Source of the DNA: an uncultured Steroidobacter sp.
Lineage (GTDB): Bacteria; Pseudomonadota; Gammaproteobacteria; Steroidobacterales; Steroidobacteraceae
Direction: 5' to 3'
DNA length: 64,000 nucleotides
NCBI GenBank assembly: GCA_937864115.1
Contig: CALMII010000025.1
Coordinates: 62,001 to 126,000, forward strand
Shown here: one piece after another, positions 34,413 through 41,884 of the stretch
Layout: each line of letters starts with the position of its first letter
Numbering within the stretch: position 1 is the stretch's first letter
Notes under the pieces: model-generated
What the model saw: the letters and a program-made list of their open reading frames with translations, nothing else
Told to the model about the DNA's origin: nothing
Database searches by the model: none
Program-made: the position numbers and the translations under genes

Positions 34413-35027
34413 TCAGTCGAACTCCGTCGCCCACTCCCGATGCACGTGATGCTCGTACATGCGATGGATCTGCTTCGCCGTCGAGCGTCCCGTCGATAGT
34501 TCGGGCAGCGCATCGAGCGGATAGAACTCCACGCCGTCAGTTTCGTGACTCAGGCGCGGCTCACCACCGGTGATTTCGCAGATGAAGAACGCCTTCCAGG
34601 AGTGGAACAGGTACGGCGGGTGATCGTGCAGGTTGCGGTCGTACACGGCGGCGAGTTTGACGGCGCGCGCCGTGAAGCCGGTCTCCTGTTCGATTTCCTT
34701 TTCGATGGCGCGTGACGGCGTGTCGTTGATGTCGGCCCAGCCGCCGGGCAGCGTCCACATCCCGTCGATGGTTTCACGCACCAGCAGCACGCGCTGGTCG
34801 CGAAAGATCGCGCCGCGCACGTCCATCTTCGGCGTCGCGTAACCGTCCTCGACGAACCAGGTCTGGCGCAGCTGTTCCGCGGGCAGGCCGGACTCGATCG
34901 CAAGCAGGCCCGTCGCGATCTCGACGATCTCGCGATAACGCTCGCGATCGTATTCCTCGTGCGTGAAATGCAGTCCGGACTGCGCCAGCGCCAGCAGGCG
35001 GCGGGCGTGATCGAGCGAGGTAGGCAT
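34413..35027 (-). CDS. NUDIX hydrolase with N-terminal NUDIX_N domain
   Basis: A 204-residue protein. The N-terminal helical domain (LALAQSGLHFTHEEYDRERY, about residues 10-65) is of the type found in a family of ADP-ribose/nucleoside-diphosphate hydrolases. The NUDIX fold follows. Its box reads GGWADINDTPSRAIEKEIEQETGF. Compared with the GX5EX7REUXEEXGU consensus, Asp replaces the first Glu, Lys replaces Arg and Gln replaces one Glu, so activity or substrate may differ from the norm. The ATG at 35027 is chosen from domain length. Substrate is not assigned. Confidence 0.82.
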   Translation of the reverse strand: MPTSLDHARRLLALAQSGLHFTHEEYDRERYREIVEIATGLLAIESGLPAEQLRQTWFVEDGYATPKMDVRGAIFRDQRVLLVRETIDGMWTLPGGWADINDTPSRAIEKEIEQETGFTARAVKLAAVYDRNLHDHPPYLFHSWKAFFICEITGGEPRLSHETDGVEFYPLDALPELSTGRSTAKQIHRMYEHHVHREWATEFD

Positions 35028-35108
35028 GAGGCCGAGCAAAGCACAGGCGGCCTGCGGCGTAAATACGCTGGCATGACGATCGGCATCCTGCGCGTTACGC
35101 TGCGATTC

Positions 35109-35357
35109 ATGAATAGTCCGACGCCCGATCCCGTTCCCGTCCCTTATACCGAACTGTCCGCCGACGCCCTGCGGGGCGTGATCGAATCGTTCGTGCTGCG
35201 CGAAGGCACAGACTACGGCGCACACGAATATTCGCTCGAGGAAAAAGTCGCGCATGTGATGCGCCAGCTCGAACGCAGCGAGGCGCGGATTCTCTTCTAT
35301 CCGGCCACCTCGACGGTCGATGTCGTCGTGGCGGATCGGGGCAAGGAAAAGCAATAG
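35109..35357 (+). CDS. YheU family protein
   Basis: An 82-residue protein of the YheU family, recognised from IESFVLREGTDYG, then SLEEKVAHVMRQL, which match E. coli YheU closely. The family is small and acidic with no known function. The ATG at 35109 gives a family-like N-terminus. An in-frame ATG at 35073, seven bases after TAAATA, would add 12 residues and could be a leaderless start. A family B hairpin begins at its stop codon. Confidence 0.85.
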   Translation: MNSPTPDPVPVPYTELSADALRGVIESFVLREGTDYGAHEYSLEEKVAHVMRQLERSEARILFYPATSTVDVVVADRGKEKQ

Positions 35358-35431
35358 CCGCAAAAAGGCGCAAGGGACACAAATAGGGAAGAGAAAAGAT
35401 TTCCTTTGAGTCCTCTGCGCCTTTTTGCGGC
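35357..35431. repeat. Family B inverted repeat (copy 2)
   Basis: GCCGCAAAAAGGCGCA (35357-35372) and TGCGCCTTTTTGCGGC (35416-35431) are exact reverse complements with a 43-base loop. It may serve as a terminator for the YheU gene. Confidence 0.8.
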
Positions 35432-35473
35432 CATTCTCTTCTATCATCTCCGCGCCCCGCCGATGCGTGATCC

Positions 35474-36376
35474 ATGAGCACTCCTGCTACGACCCCTCAG
35501 ACCGACACTCGCGGTTTGGCTGCCGCCGCGGGCGCATTCTTCATCTGGGGCCTGCTGCCGCTTTATCTCAAGCTGCTGCACGCCGTGCCGGTGCTGCAGG
35601 TCACTGCGCATCGACTGACGTGGGGCTGCCTGTTCGCGCTCGGCTGGCTCGCGTTGCGTGGCGAACTCGGTCATGTACGCGCGGCGCTGGGCAATCCGCG
35701 CGTGCTGGTGCGTCTGCTGGCGAGCGCGACGCTGGTCGGCAGCAACTGGGTGATCTACGTCTGGGGCGTCGCCAACGACCGCGTCATCGAAACCAGTCTC
35801 GGCTACTTCATCAATCCGCTGGTGAACGTGCTGCTGGGCGTGGTGTTGCTGTCGGAACGCCTGAACCGCGCGCAATGGACCGCTGTCGCCATCGCCGCGG
35901 CCGGCGTGATGTACCTGACCTGGAGCGCCGGCCATCCGCCGTGGATCGCACTGGCGCTTGCGATCACGTTCAGCCTGTACGGCTTCGTGCGCAAGGTCGT
36001 CCAGGTCGACTCGCTGGCGGGACTGGGCAGCGAAACCCTGCTGCTGCTGCCGCTGGGCCTGGGTTATCTCCTCTGGTGCGAAGCCGCCGGCAGCGGCGTG
36101 CTCGCCCATACGAACTGGTTCACCAACCTGCTGCTGGTGTTGAGCGGTCCGATCACGGCGGTTCCGCTGGTGCTGTTTGCCTTCGGCGCGCGGCGCATTC
36201 CGTACTCGACGGTCGGATTGCTGCAGTACATCGGCCCGACGCTGCAGTTGCTGCTGGGTGTCTTCATCTTCCACGAACCGTTCTCGGGACCGCGCGTGAT
36301 CGGTTTCGCGCTGATCTGGTCGGCGCTGGCGATCTACGCGATCGACGGGGTGCGGCGGAGCCGGGGGAACCGGTAG
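35474..36376 (+). CDS. rarD: EamA family transporter RarD
   Basis: A 300-residue inner-membrane protein with about ten membrane segments in two EamA halves. The RarD-type N-terminus GLAAAAGAFFIWGLLPLYLKLL is present, as are LVGSNWVIYVWGVANDRVIETSLGYFINPL and the C-terminal STVGLLQYIGPTLQLLLGVF. RarD was named for chloramphenicol sensitivity in E. coli and Pseudomonas. Its substrate is unproven, and a metabolite exporter is likely. It is followed by a family C repeat and then the arginine operon. Confidence 0.92.
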   Translation: MSTPATTPQTDTRGLAAAAGAFFIWGLLPLYLKLLHAVPVLQVTAHRLTWGCLFALGWLALRGELGHVRAALGNPRVLVRLLASATLVGSNWVIYVWGVANDRVIETSLGYFINPLVNVLLGVVLLSERLNRAQWTAVAIAAAGVMYLTWSAGHPPWIALALAITFSLYGFVRKVVQVDSLAGLGSETLLLLPLGLGYLLWCEAAGSGVLAHTNWFTNLLLVLSGPITAVPLVLFAFGARRIPYSTVGLLQYIGPTLQLLLGVFIFHEPFSGPRVIGFALIWSALAIYAIDGVRRSRGNR

Positions 36377-36389
36377 CTGCTCCTCCGCC

Positions 36390-36446
36390 TGTGGGGCCGG
36401 CTTCAGCCGGCCTTTCCGGGAATGTCAGGCTGAAGCCTGACCTACA
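36390..36446. repeat. Family C double hairpin repeat (copy 2)
   Basis: TGTGGGGCCGGCTTCAGCCG GCC followed by GTCAGGCTGAAGCCTGACCT ACA, the same two-palindrome layout as at 8311. It lies between rarD and the argR promoter and may end rarD transcription. Confidence 0.75.
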
Positions 36447-36461
36447 GGAAGCACAGAGCCG

Positions 36462-36509
36462 TTGACATGCTCTGCATATTTATGCAGAGTACGCGCGTTT
36501 TTATGCAAA
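36462..36509 (+). promoter_or_regulatory. argR promoter with two ARG boxes
   Basis: TTGACA (36462-36467) is a perfect -35. Box 1 core TGCATATTTATGCA (36473-36486), inside the 20-bp palindrome 36470-36489, matches 12 of 14 positions of the E. coli core TGAATWWWWATTCA. Box 2 core CGCGTTTTTATGCA (36494-36507) matches 10 of 14. Their centres are 21 bp apart, as in paired ARG boxes. ArgR with arginine should repress its own operon here. Confidence 0.8.
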
Positions 36510-36534
36510 GAGCTATTCCGCACCGCTGACCGCC

Positions 36535-36987
36535 ATGGCCGCCGACATCCGCCAATCCGTTTCCCGCCGCGCCGCGATCGTCCGGATCATCCGGGATTCG
36601 ACCGTGCGCAATCAGGAGGAACTGGTGAAGGCGCTGCACAGGCAGGGCATCGAGGCGACGCAGTCGAGCGTCAGCCGGGACCTGCGTGAACTCGGCGTCG
36701 CCAAGGCGGGCGATCACTACATTCTGGCCACGGAAGAACCGCTGCCGTCGAATCATTTCGCCGCGGTCGCCGGCTTCGTCATGGGTGTCCGCACGGCGGG
36801 CGACTCGCTCACCGTCGTCAAGACGACCACCGGCACGGCGCAGAGCGTCGCGGTGGCGATCGACAGGTCCGACTGGCCGGAAGTCGTCGGGACGATTTCC
36901 GGCGACGACACCATTTTCATCGCAACCGAAGATGCCCGCGCCCAGCGCAAGCTGCGCGAGCGCCTGCGCGAAAACTTCAGGATCTGA
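36535..36987 (+). CDS. argR: Arginine repressor ArgR
   Basis: A 150-residue ArgR. The N-terminal winged helix (residues of about 10-75, with RNQEELVKALHRQGIEATQSSVSRDLRELG) binds ARG boxes. The C-terminal hexamerisation and arginine-binding domain has VKTTTGTAQSVAVAID and the GTISGDDTIFIAT motif with the paired Asp. It is the first gene of the arginine cluster and is preceded by its own ARG boxes, so it probably represses the operon and itself when arginine is plentiful. Confidence 0.94.
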   Translation: MAADIRQSVSRRAAIVRIIRDSTVRNQEELVKALHRQGIEATQSSVSRDLRELGVAKAGDHYILATEEPLPSNHFAAVAGFVMGVRTAGDSLTVVKTTTGTAQSVAVAIDRSDWPEVVGTISGDDTIFIATEDARAQRKLRERLRENFRI

Positions 36988-36989
36988 AC

Positions 36990-37114
36990 AGCCCCCTCCC
37001 TGCCCTCCCCCGCGGAGCGGGGGAGGGGAAGAATCATTCACCGAACAACCGACATCCAAGACACGCACCTTCTGCCCCCCTCCTCCGCTTGCGGGGGAGG
37101 GTTGGGGAGGGGGC
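36990..37114. repeat. Family E repeats between argR and argG
   Basis: Two G/C-tract hairpins. CCTCCCCCGCGGAGCGGGGG AGG is at about 37005-37026, and a second CCCTCCTCCGCTTGCGGGGG AGGGTTGGGGAGGGGG at 37078-37114. The outer sequences are also partly complementary. Confidence 0.65.
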
Positions 37115-37139
37115 CAACGACCACCGAAGCATCATCGAC

Positions 37140-38363
37140 ATGACCGACACACTCGCACCCGGCTCCGAACCCATCCTGCTCGCCTTCTCGGGCGGCCTCG
37201 ATACGTCCTTCCTCGTGCCGTGGCTGAAGGAGAACTACGGCCGGCCGATCATCACGGTGACCGTCGACACCGGCGGCATCGATGCCGACTCAGCGAAGGT
37301 GCTGGATCAGCGCGCGCGTGCGCTCGGCGCGCAGGATCACGTGCTCGTCGAAGCCAAGCAGGGTTACTTCGACCAGGTGCTCAAGTACCTGATCATCGGC
37401 AACATCAAGCGCGGCCAGATGTATCCGCTGTGCGTCGGCGCCGAGCGCGTCATGCAGGCGCAAACCATCGCGGAGTACGCGCGCAAGATCGGTACGAAAG
37501 TCGTGGCGCACGGCTGCACGGCCGCAGGCAATGACCAGGTGCGCTTCGAAGTCGCGCTGCGCACGCTCGCGCCGGAACTGACCATCCTCGCGCCGGTGCG
37601 CGACAAGGCATTCAAGCGGCCGGAACAGCTCAAGTATCTCGAAGACCGCAAGCTCACGGTGCCGCCGTACGGCGCTGCGTATTCCGTGAATCGCGGCCTG
37701 TGGGGCGTGACGATCGGCGGCAAGGAAACGCTGACCTCCGACGGCAGCATTCCCGATCACGCCTGGGTGCTGTCGAAAGATGCATTTGCGAAGCCGAGCG
37801 CGCCGGAGTCGCACAGCATCGGCTTCGAACAGGGCGTGCCCGTCAGTCTCGACGGCGCGAAGCTCGGCGCCGTTGCCGTGATCGAGAAGCTCGAAACCAT
37901 TGGCGCGAAGTTCGGCATCGGCCGCGGCATTCACCTAGGCGACACCATCATCGGCACCAAGGGCCGCGTGGCGTTCGAAGCGCCGGCCGCCGACGTGCTG
38001 ATCAGCGCGCATCGCGAATTGGAAAAGCTGGTGATGACCGGCCGCCAGCAGCGCATCAAGGAAATAGTGGCAGGTCCGTATGGCGATCTGGTGCACGAGG
38101 GCCAGCATCTCGATCCGGTGTGCCGCGACATCGAGGCGCTGTTCGTGAATTCGCAGGCGCGCGTCACGGGCGAAGTGAAAGTGCTGTATCGCCCGGGCAA
38201 TGCCTTCGTCGAAGGCGTGACTTCGCCCTACTCCATCATGGCCGCCTCGAAGGGCGTCTATGGCGAAGCGGCCGGCGAATGGACCGCGGCCGATGCGCTG
38301 GGCTTCTCGAAGATGGTCGGTCTGCCGGGCATGTTCTGGACCCGCGCCGGCAAGGGCAAGTAG
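37140..38363 (+). CDS. argG: Argininosuccinate synthase
   Basis: A 407-residue ArgG. It joins citrulline and aspartate using ATP to give argininosuccinate. The ATP-pyrophosphatase P-loop LLAFSGGLDTSF is at the N-terminus, followed by YPLCVGAERVMQAQTIAEYA and the substrate loop VAHGCTAAGNDQVRFE. The sequence is of the Xanthomonas/Bacteroides subtype, matching the companion carbamoyltransferase and ArgH types. It is the second gene of the operon; the DUF1611 gene starts 35 bp after its stop. Confidence 0.95.
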   Translation: MTDTLAPGSEPILLAFSGGLDTSFLVPWLKENYGRPIITVTVDTGGIDADSAKVLDQRARALGAQDHVLVEAKQGYFDQVLKYLIIGNIKRGQMYPLCVGAERVMQAQTIAEYARKIGTKVVAHGCTAAGNDQVRFEVALRTLAPELTILAPVRDKAFKRPEQLKYLEDRKLTVPPYGAAYSVNRGLWGVTIGGKETLTSDGSIPDHAWVLSKDAFAKPSAPESHSIGFEQGVPVSLDGAKLGAVAVIEKLETIGAKFGIGRGIHLGDTIIGTKGRVAFEAPAADVLISAHRELEKLVMTGRQQRIKEIVAGPYGDLVHEGQHLDPVCRDIEALFVNSQARVTGEVKVLYRPGNAFVEGVTSPYSIMAASKGVYGEAAGEWTAADALGFSKMVGLPGMFWTRAGKGK

Positions 38364-38398
38364 TTCGTTTCTCCCAACCTGACAGGTGCCATCCTGCA

Positions 38399-39478
38399 AT
38401 GAAGACAGTCGTCGTCGACAAGATCGCTTCCATCACTCAGGCGCTGAACCTGGGTCATGAACTGCGCGTCGCCACCACGGACATTCCGTGCGAGGAAGGC
38501 GTGGTGCTGGTGTGCGAGATCCTCACCAACAAGTCGACGTACAACACGCTCGAGCTGACCAGCGGTCGCATGGCCAAGGTCGCGAAGGGCGATGTCATCG
38601 TCGGCGCGCTCGGCCACCGGCAGGCGCTCTTCGGCTATTCCGGCCACCTGCCGGAATCGGTGAAGGAAGGCGACATCATCCAGGTGCTGAACATCGGCGG
38701 CGTGCTGGGCCTGTGCGATTCGGCGAATCCGGAGAAGGGCCGGCCGTTCGATGCGAAGGTCATCGGCGTGGTGCTGCAGTTTCCGTATCTGGGCGAGCGC
38801 ATCGGCGTGCCGGCGCGCGTCGGCTATCGGCGTCTCGATTACAACGTTGCCGTGAATACGCGCAACGTTCCCGTGGTCGCTCTCGCGGGCACCTGCATGG
38901 AGGCGGGCAAGACGGCCGCGGCCTGCGCCATCGTCTCGCGCATGCGTCATCGCGGCCTGAACGTCCACGCGTTCAAGGCGACGGGTGTGTCGTTGCGTCG
39001 TGACATCCTGGCGATGGAAGACGCCGGCGCTCGGCGCAGCATGATCTTCACGGACCTCGGCGTCGTGACGACGACGGCGAAGACCGGTCCGGCCATCACG
39101 CGCGCGCTGCTGACGGAAATGTCGGAAGGCGAGCCGGACGTGATCGTGTTCGAACTCGGCGACGGCATCCTCGGCGCCTATGGCGTCGAAGCGATCCTGT
39201 CGTCCGAGGACATCCGCAAATGCCTGACGAGCGTCGTGCTGTCGGCCAACGATCCGGTCGCGGCCTGGGGCGGCGTGAAGCTGCTGCGCGAACAGTTCGG
39301 CATCGAGCCGTCGGTCGTCACCGGTCCGGCGACGGACAATGCCGTCGGCGTGAACATCATCCGCGACAAGTTCGGCGTGCCGGCGTTCAACGCCATCACC
39401 GATGGCGCGGCGCTGGGCGATCGCGTGATCGAGTCGTTGCAGCTGGCGCCGAAGGCGGCGGTGGCTGCAGCGGAGTAA
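38399..39478 (+). CDS. DUF1611 / DgcN-type P-loop protein in the arginine operon
   Basis: A 359-residue DUF1611 protein. An N-terminal Rossmann-like domain (residues of about 1-145, with ILTNKSTYNTLELTSGR and VLNIGGVLGLCDSANPEKG) precedes a dethiobiotin-synthetase-like P-loop domain. Its nucleotide loop GTCMEAGKT is at residues 164-172, with KATGVSLRRDILAMEDAGA and VFELGDGILGAYGV further on. The family is mostly uncharacterised; one member, DgcN, is reported as a D-glutamate N-acetyltransferase. It sits between argG and argC in an operon lacking any recognisable N-acylglutamate synthase. I infer it may acylate glutamate (acetyl- or succinyl-CoA) for this pathway. Family call is firm; function is a hypothesis. 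Confidence 0.85.
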   Translation: MKTVVVDKIASITQALNLGHELRVATTDIPCEEGVVLVCEILTNKSTYNTLELTSGRMAKVAKGDVIVGALGHRQALFGYSGHLPESVKEGDIIQVLNIGGVLGLCDSANPEKGRPFDAKVIGVVLQFPYLGERIGVPARVGYRRLDYNVAVNTRNVPVVALAGTCMEAGKTAAACAIVSRMRHRGLNVHAFKATGVSLRRDILAMEDAGARRSMIFTDLGVVTTTAKTGPAITRALLTEMSEGEPDVIVFELGDGILGAYGVEAILSSEDIRKCLTSVVLSANDPVAAWGGVKLLREQFGIEPSVVTGPATDNAVGVNIIRDKFGVPAFNAITDGAALGDRVIESLQLAPKAAVAAAE

Positions 39479-39486
39479 GTATCGGA

Positions 39487-39577
39487 GCGCCCCCACCCCA
39501 ACCCTCCCCCGCTTCGCGGAGGAGGGGATCGGAAACCCCCTCCTCCGCGAAGCGGGGGAGGGTTGGGGTGGGGGCGC
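39487..39577. repeat. Family E near-perfect 91-bp palindrome before argC
   Basis: The left arm GCGCCCCCACCCCAACCCTC CCCCGCTTCGCGGAGGAGGGG and its complement on the right enclose a short centre near GATCGGAAA. The stem of about 42 bp in the operon mRNA should be very stable and lies between the DUF1611 stop and the argC start. Confidence 0.85.
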
Positions 39578-39603
39578 TTCCGTGAGCAGAGCGAGCATAC
39601 GAA

Positions 39604-40668
39604 ATGAGTCAGTCGAAAATTCCAGCCATTGTCCTCGGCGGCACCGGTTACGTGGCCGGCGAACTGCTGCGCCTGATCGCGGCGCATCCGTTCGTCGAAG
39701 TGAAGGCGATTCTTTCCGACAGCCAGCCGGGCGAGTCGGTGGCGAAGTCGTTTCCGCATCTCGCGCCGGTGTACGGCGATCTCAAGTTCTCCAGCCTCGA
39801 TCAGATCAAGGAACTGGTCGGCTCGCTGCCGCAGTCCGCGATCGTCTCCGCAGCGCCGCACGGCGTGGCCGCGGCGCTGATCGATGAGCTGCTGAAAGTC
39901 GCCGAAGCGAAAGGCACGAAGCCGCGCGTCATCGATATTTCCGCCGACTATCGCTACACGACGGCCGGCGCCTATGAAGCGGTGTACAAGCATGCGCACG
40001 GCGCGCCGTCGCGACTGGCGCAATTCACCTGTGCGGTGCCGGAGCATCTGGACAGGGTGTCGACGCCGCATGTCGCGCATCCCGGCTGCTTCTCCACCGC
40101 CGTGCTGCTCGCGAGCGTGCCGCTGCTCAAGCTGGGCCTGGCCGAGCCGCGCCTGTTCGTCAGCGGCATCACCGGCAGCACCGGTTCTGGCCGCACGCCG
40201 GTCGCCGGCACGCATCATCCGCAGCGCCAGAGCGATCTGTACGCCTACAACCCGCTGTCGCACCGGCACACGCCGGAAATCACGGCGCTTGCGCAGGCGG
40301 CGAGCGATGTCGCTGCCGAGTTCAGCTTCGTGCCGCACTCGGGGCCGTTTGCGCGCGGCATCCACGTCACCGTGCAGGCCACCGCGAAGCGTGCGCTCAA
40401 GACGGCGGATGTCGTCGAGAGCCTGAAGCAGTTCTATGCCGGCAAGCCATTCATTCGCGTGAATGCCGAGATGCCGCACATCAAGGATGTCGCGACGAGC
40501 AACTACGCCTTCCTGAGCGGCGCGACGAATGGCAGCACCGTCGTCGCCACCTGTGCGATCGACAATCTCACCAAGGGCGCGGCCGGCGGTGCGATGCAGT
40601 GGCTGAATCGCGTGTTCGGTTTCGAAGAAACCACTGGCCTTACGACGCCGGCCCCGGGCTGGACCTGA
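39604..40668 (+). CDS. argC: N-acetyl/N-succinyl-gamma-glutamyl-phosphate reductase
   Basis: A 354-residue NADPH-dependent reductase converting N-acyl-glutamyl phosphate to the semialdehyde. The nucleotide fold AIVLGGTGYVAGELLRLIAAHP is N-terminal. The catalytic Cys is C162 in HPGCFSTAV, and SGITGSTGSGRTPV and the His-rich RHTPEI segment follow. The acyl group (acetyl or succinyl) cannot be read from the sequence. It follows the DUF1611 gene after a strong palindrome; argD starts 9 bp after its stop. Confidence 0.93.
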   Translation: MSQSKIPAIVLGGTGYVAGELLRLIAAHPFVEVKAILSDSQPGESVAKSFPHLAPVYGDLKFSSLDQIKELVGSLPQSAIVSAAPHGVAAALIDELLKVAEAKGTKPRVIDISADYRYTTAGAYEAVYKHAHGAPSRLAQFTCAVPEHLDRVSTPHVAHPGCFSTAVLLASVPLLKLGLAEPRLFVSGITGSTGSGRTPVAGTHHPQRQSDLYAYNPLSHRHTPEITALAQAASDVAAEFSFVPHSGPFARGIHVTVQATAKRALKTADVVESLKQFYAGKPFIRVNAEMPHIKDVATSNYAFLSGATNGSTVVATCAIDNLTKGAAGGAMQWLNRVFGFEETTGLTTPAPGWT

Positions 40669-40677
40669 GTACCTACC

Positions 40678-41862
40678 ATGAGCAACGTCGTTCAACTGAG
40701 AGATCCGAGACAACCCACAGCGCCGCTGCAGGATCACCTCGCCCCCGTCTTCGCGCAGTTCCCGCTCGAAGTCGTCGACGCGCAGGGCGTGTACCTGCAC
40801 ACGCCCGACGGCCGCAAGGTGCTGGACCTGTATGGCGGTCACGCCGTGGCCGCGCTCGGCTACAACCATCCGCGCTGGGTCGAGGCGCTGACGAATCAGG
40901 CGCGCCAGCTCTGCTTCCAGAGCAATGCCGTGCCGCTCGACGTGCGGCGTCGCGCTGCGGCGAAGCTCGCGAAGTTCTGCGGGCTCGGCCTCGACACGAT
41001 CTTCTTCGTGAACTCGGGCGCGGAAGCGAACGAGAACGCATTGAAGCTCGCCTTCAAGATGACGGGCGGCACGGAAGTGATCGCCGTCGAAGGCTCGTTC
41101 CACGGTCGCACGGCCGCGGCCGGCGCCGTGACCTGGGGCGCGGAGAAGAAGTGGTATGGCTTTCCCGGCAAGCCGTTCGACGTGAAGTTCATCAAGCCGA
41201 CCGAAGCGCACAAGCTCGCGACGCTGGTGAATGACAAGACCGCCGCCGTCATCGTCGAGCCCGTGCAGGGCGTGGCCGGCGCGGTCGACCTGCCGAAGGA
41301 ATTCCTGCAGGCGCTGCGCACGCGCTGCAGCGAGAACGGCTCGATCCTGATCTTCGACGAAGTGCAGTGCGGCGTCGGTCGCACGGGCTATCCGTTCGCC
41401 GCCAATATGGTCGGCATCACGCCGGACATCATCACGACGGCGAAGGCGCTCGGCGCAGGCTTCCCCGTGTCGGCGGTGCTCGTCGCCGATCACGTCGCCG
41501 AGTACATGAAGATCGATTCGCTCGGCACGACCTTCGGTGCGGGACCGATGGCATGCGCCGTCGTCGAAGCCGTCATCGACATCATCGAATCGGAGAACCT
41601 GCTGGAGAACGTACGCCTGCGTTCGGCGGAGATCCGCGAGAAGTGTGTCGTCGGTCCCGTCGTCGGCACGCAGGGCGCCGGGTTCCTGCTCGGCCTGCGC
41701 ACCACGCGGCCCGCGAAGGATGTTCAGGCCGAACTGCTGAAGCTCGATATTCTCACTGGCACCAGCGGCGATCCGAACATCGTGCGTATCCTGGCGCCGT
41801 TCGTGCTGGGCAGCGAACACGTCGATCAGTTGGCCGACGCCCTCAAGCGCATCGGCAAGTAA
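40678..41862 (+). CDS. argD: N-acylornithine aminotransferase (class III PLP)
   Basis: A 394-residue PLP enzyme that interconverts N-acylornithine and N-acylglutamate semialdehyde with glutamate/2-oxoglutarate. NSGAEANENALKLAFK (phosphate binding), GSFHGRTAAAGAVTW, IFDEVQCGVGRTG and the PLP Lys K256 in TTAKALGAGFP are all present. Homologues act on acetylornithine, succinylornithine (AstC) or both, so the acyl group is left open. It lies between argC and the carbamoyltransferase; arginine biosynthesis is clear from context. Confidence 0.92.
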   Translation: MSNVVQLRDPRQPTAPLQDHLAPVFAQFPLEVVDAQGVYLHTPDGRKVLDLYGGHAVAALGYNHPRWVEALTNQARQLCFQSNAVPLDVRRRAAAKLAKFCGLGLDTIFFVNSGAEANENALKLAFKMTGGTEVIAVEGSFHGRTAAAGAVTWGAEKKWYGFPGKPFDVKFIKPTEAHKLATLVNDKTAAVIVEPVQGVAGAVDLPKEFLQALRTRCSENGSILIFDEVQCGVGRTGYPFAANMVGITPDIITTAKALGAGFPVSAVLVADHVAEYMKIDSLGTTFGAGPMACAVVEAVIDIIESENLLENVRLRSAEIREKCVVGPVVGTQGAGFLLGLRTTRPAKDVQAELLKLDILTGTSGDPNIVRILAPFVLGSEHVDQLADALKRIGK

Positions 41863-41884
41863 TCCACCAGAAAAAAGAACTCCA

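Noticed and set aside
34226..34573. A 115-codon plus-strand open frame next to the Fur box
   Set aside because: It spans the Fur box and the tail of the NUDIX gene in antisense, with no ribosome-binding site or recognisable domain.
36990..39577. Family E G/C-tract repeats as part of a CRISPR array
   Set aside because: No regularly spaced direct repeats, no spacers and no cas genes; these are inverted repeats in operon gaps.
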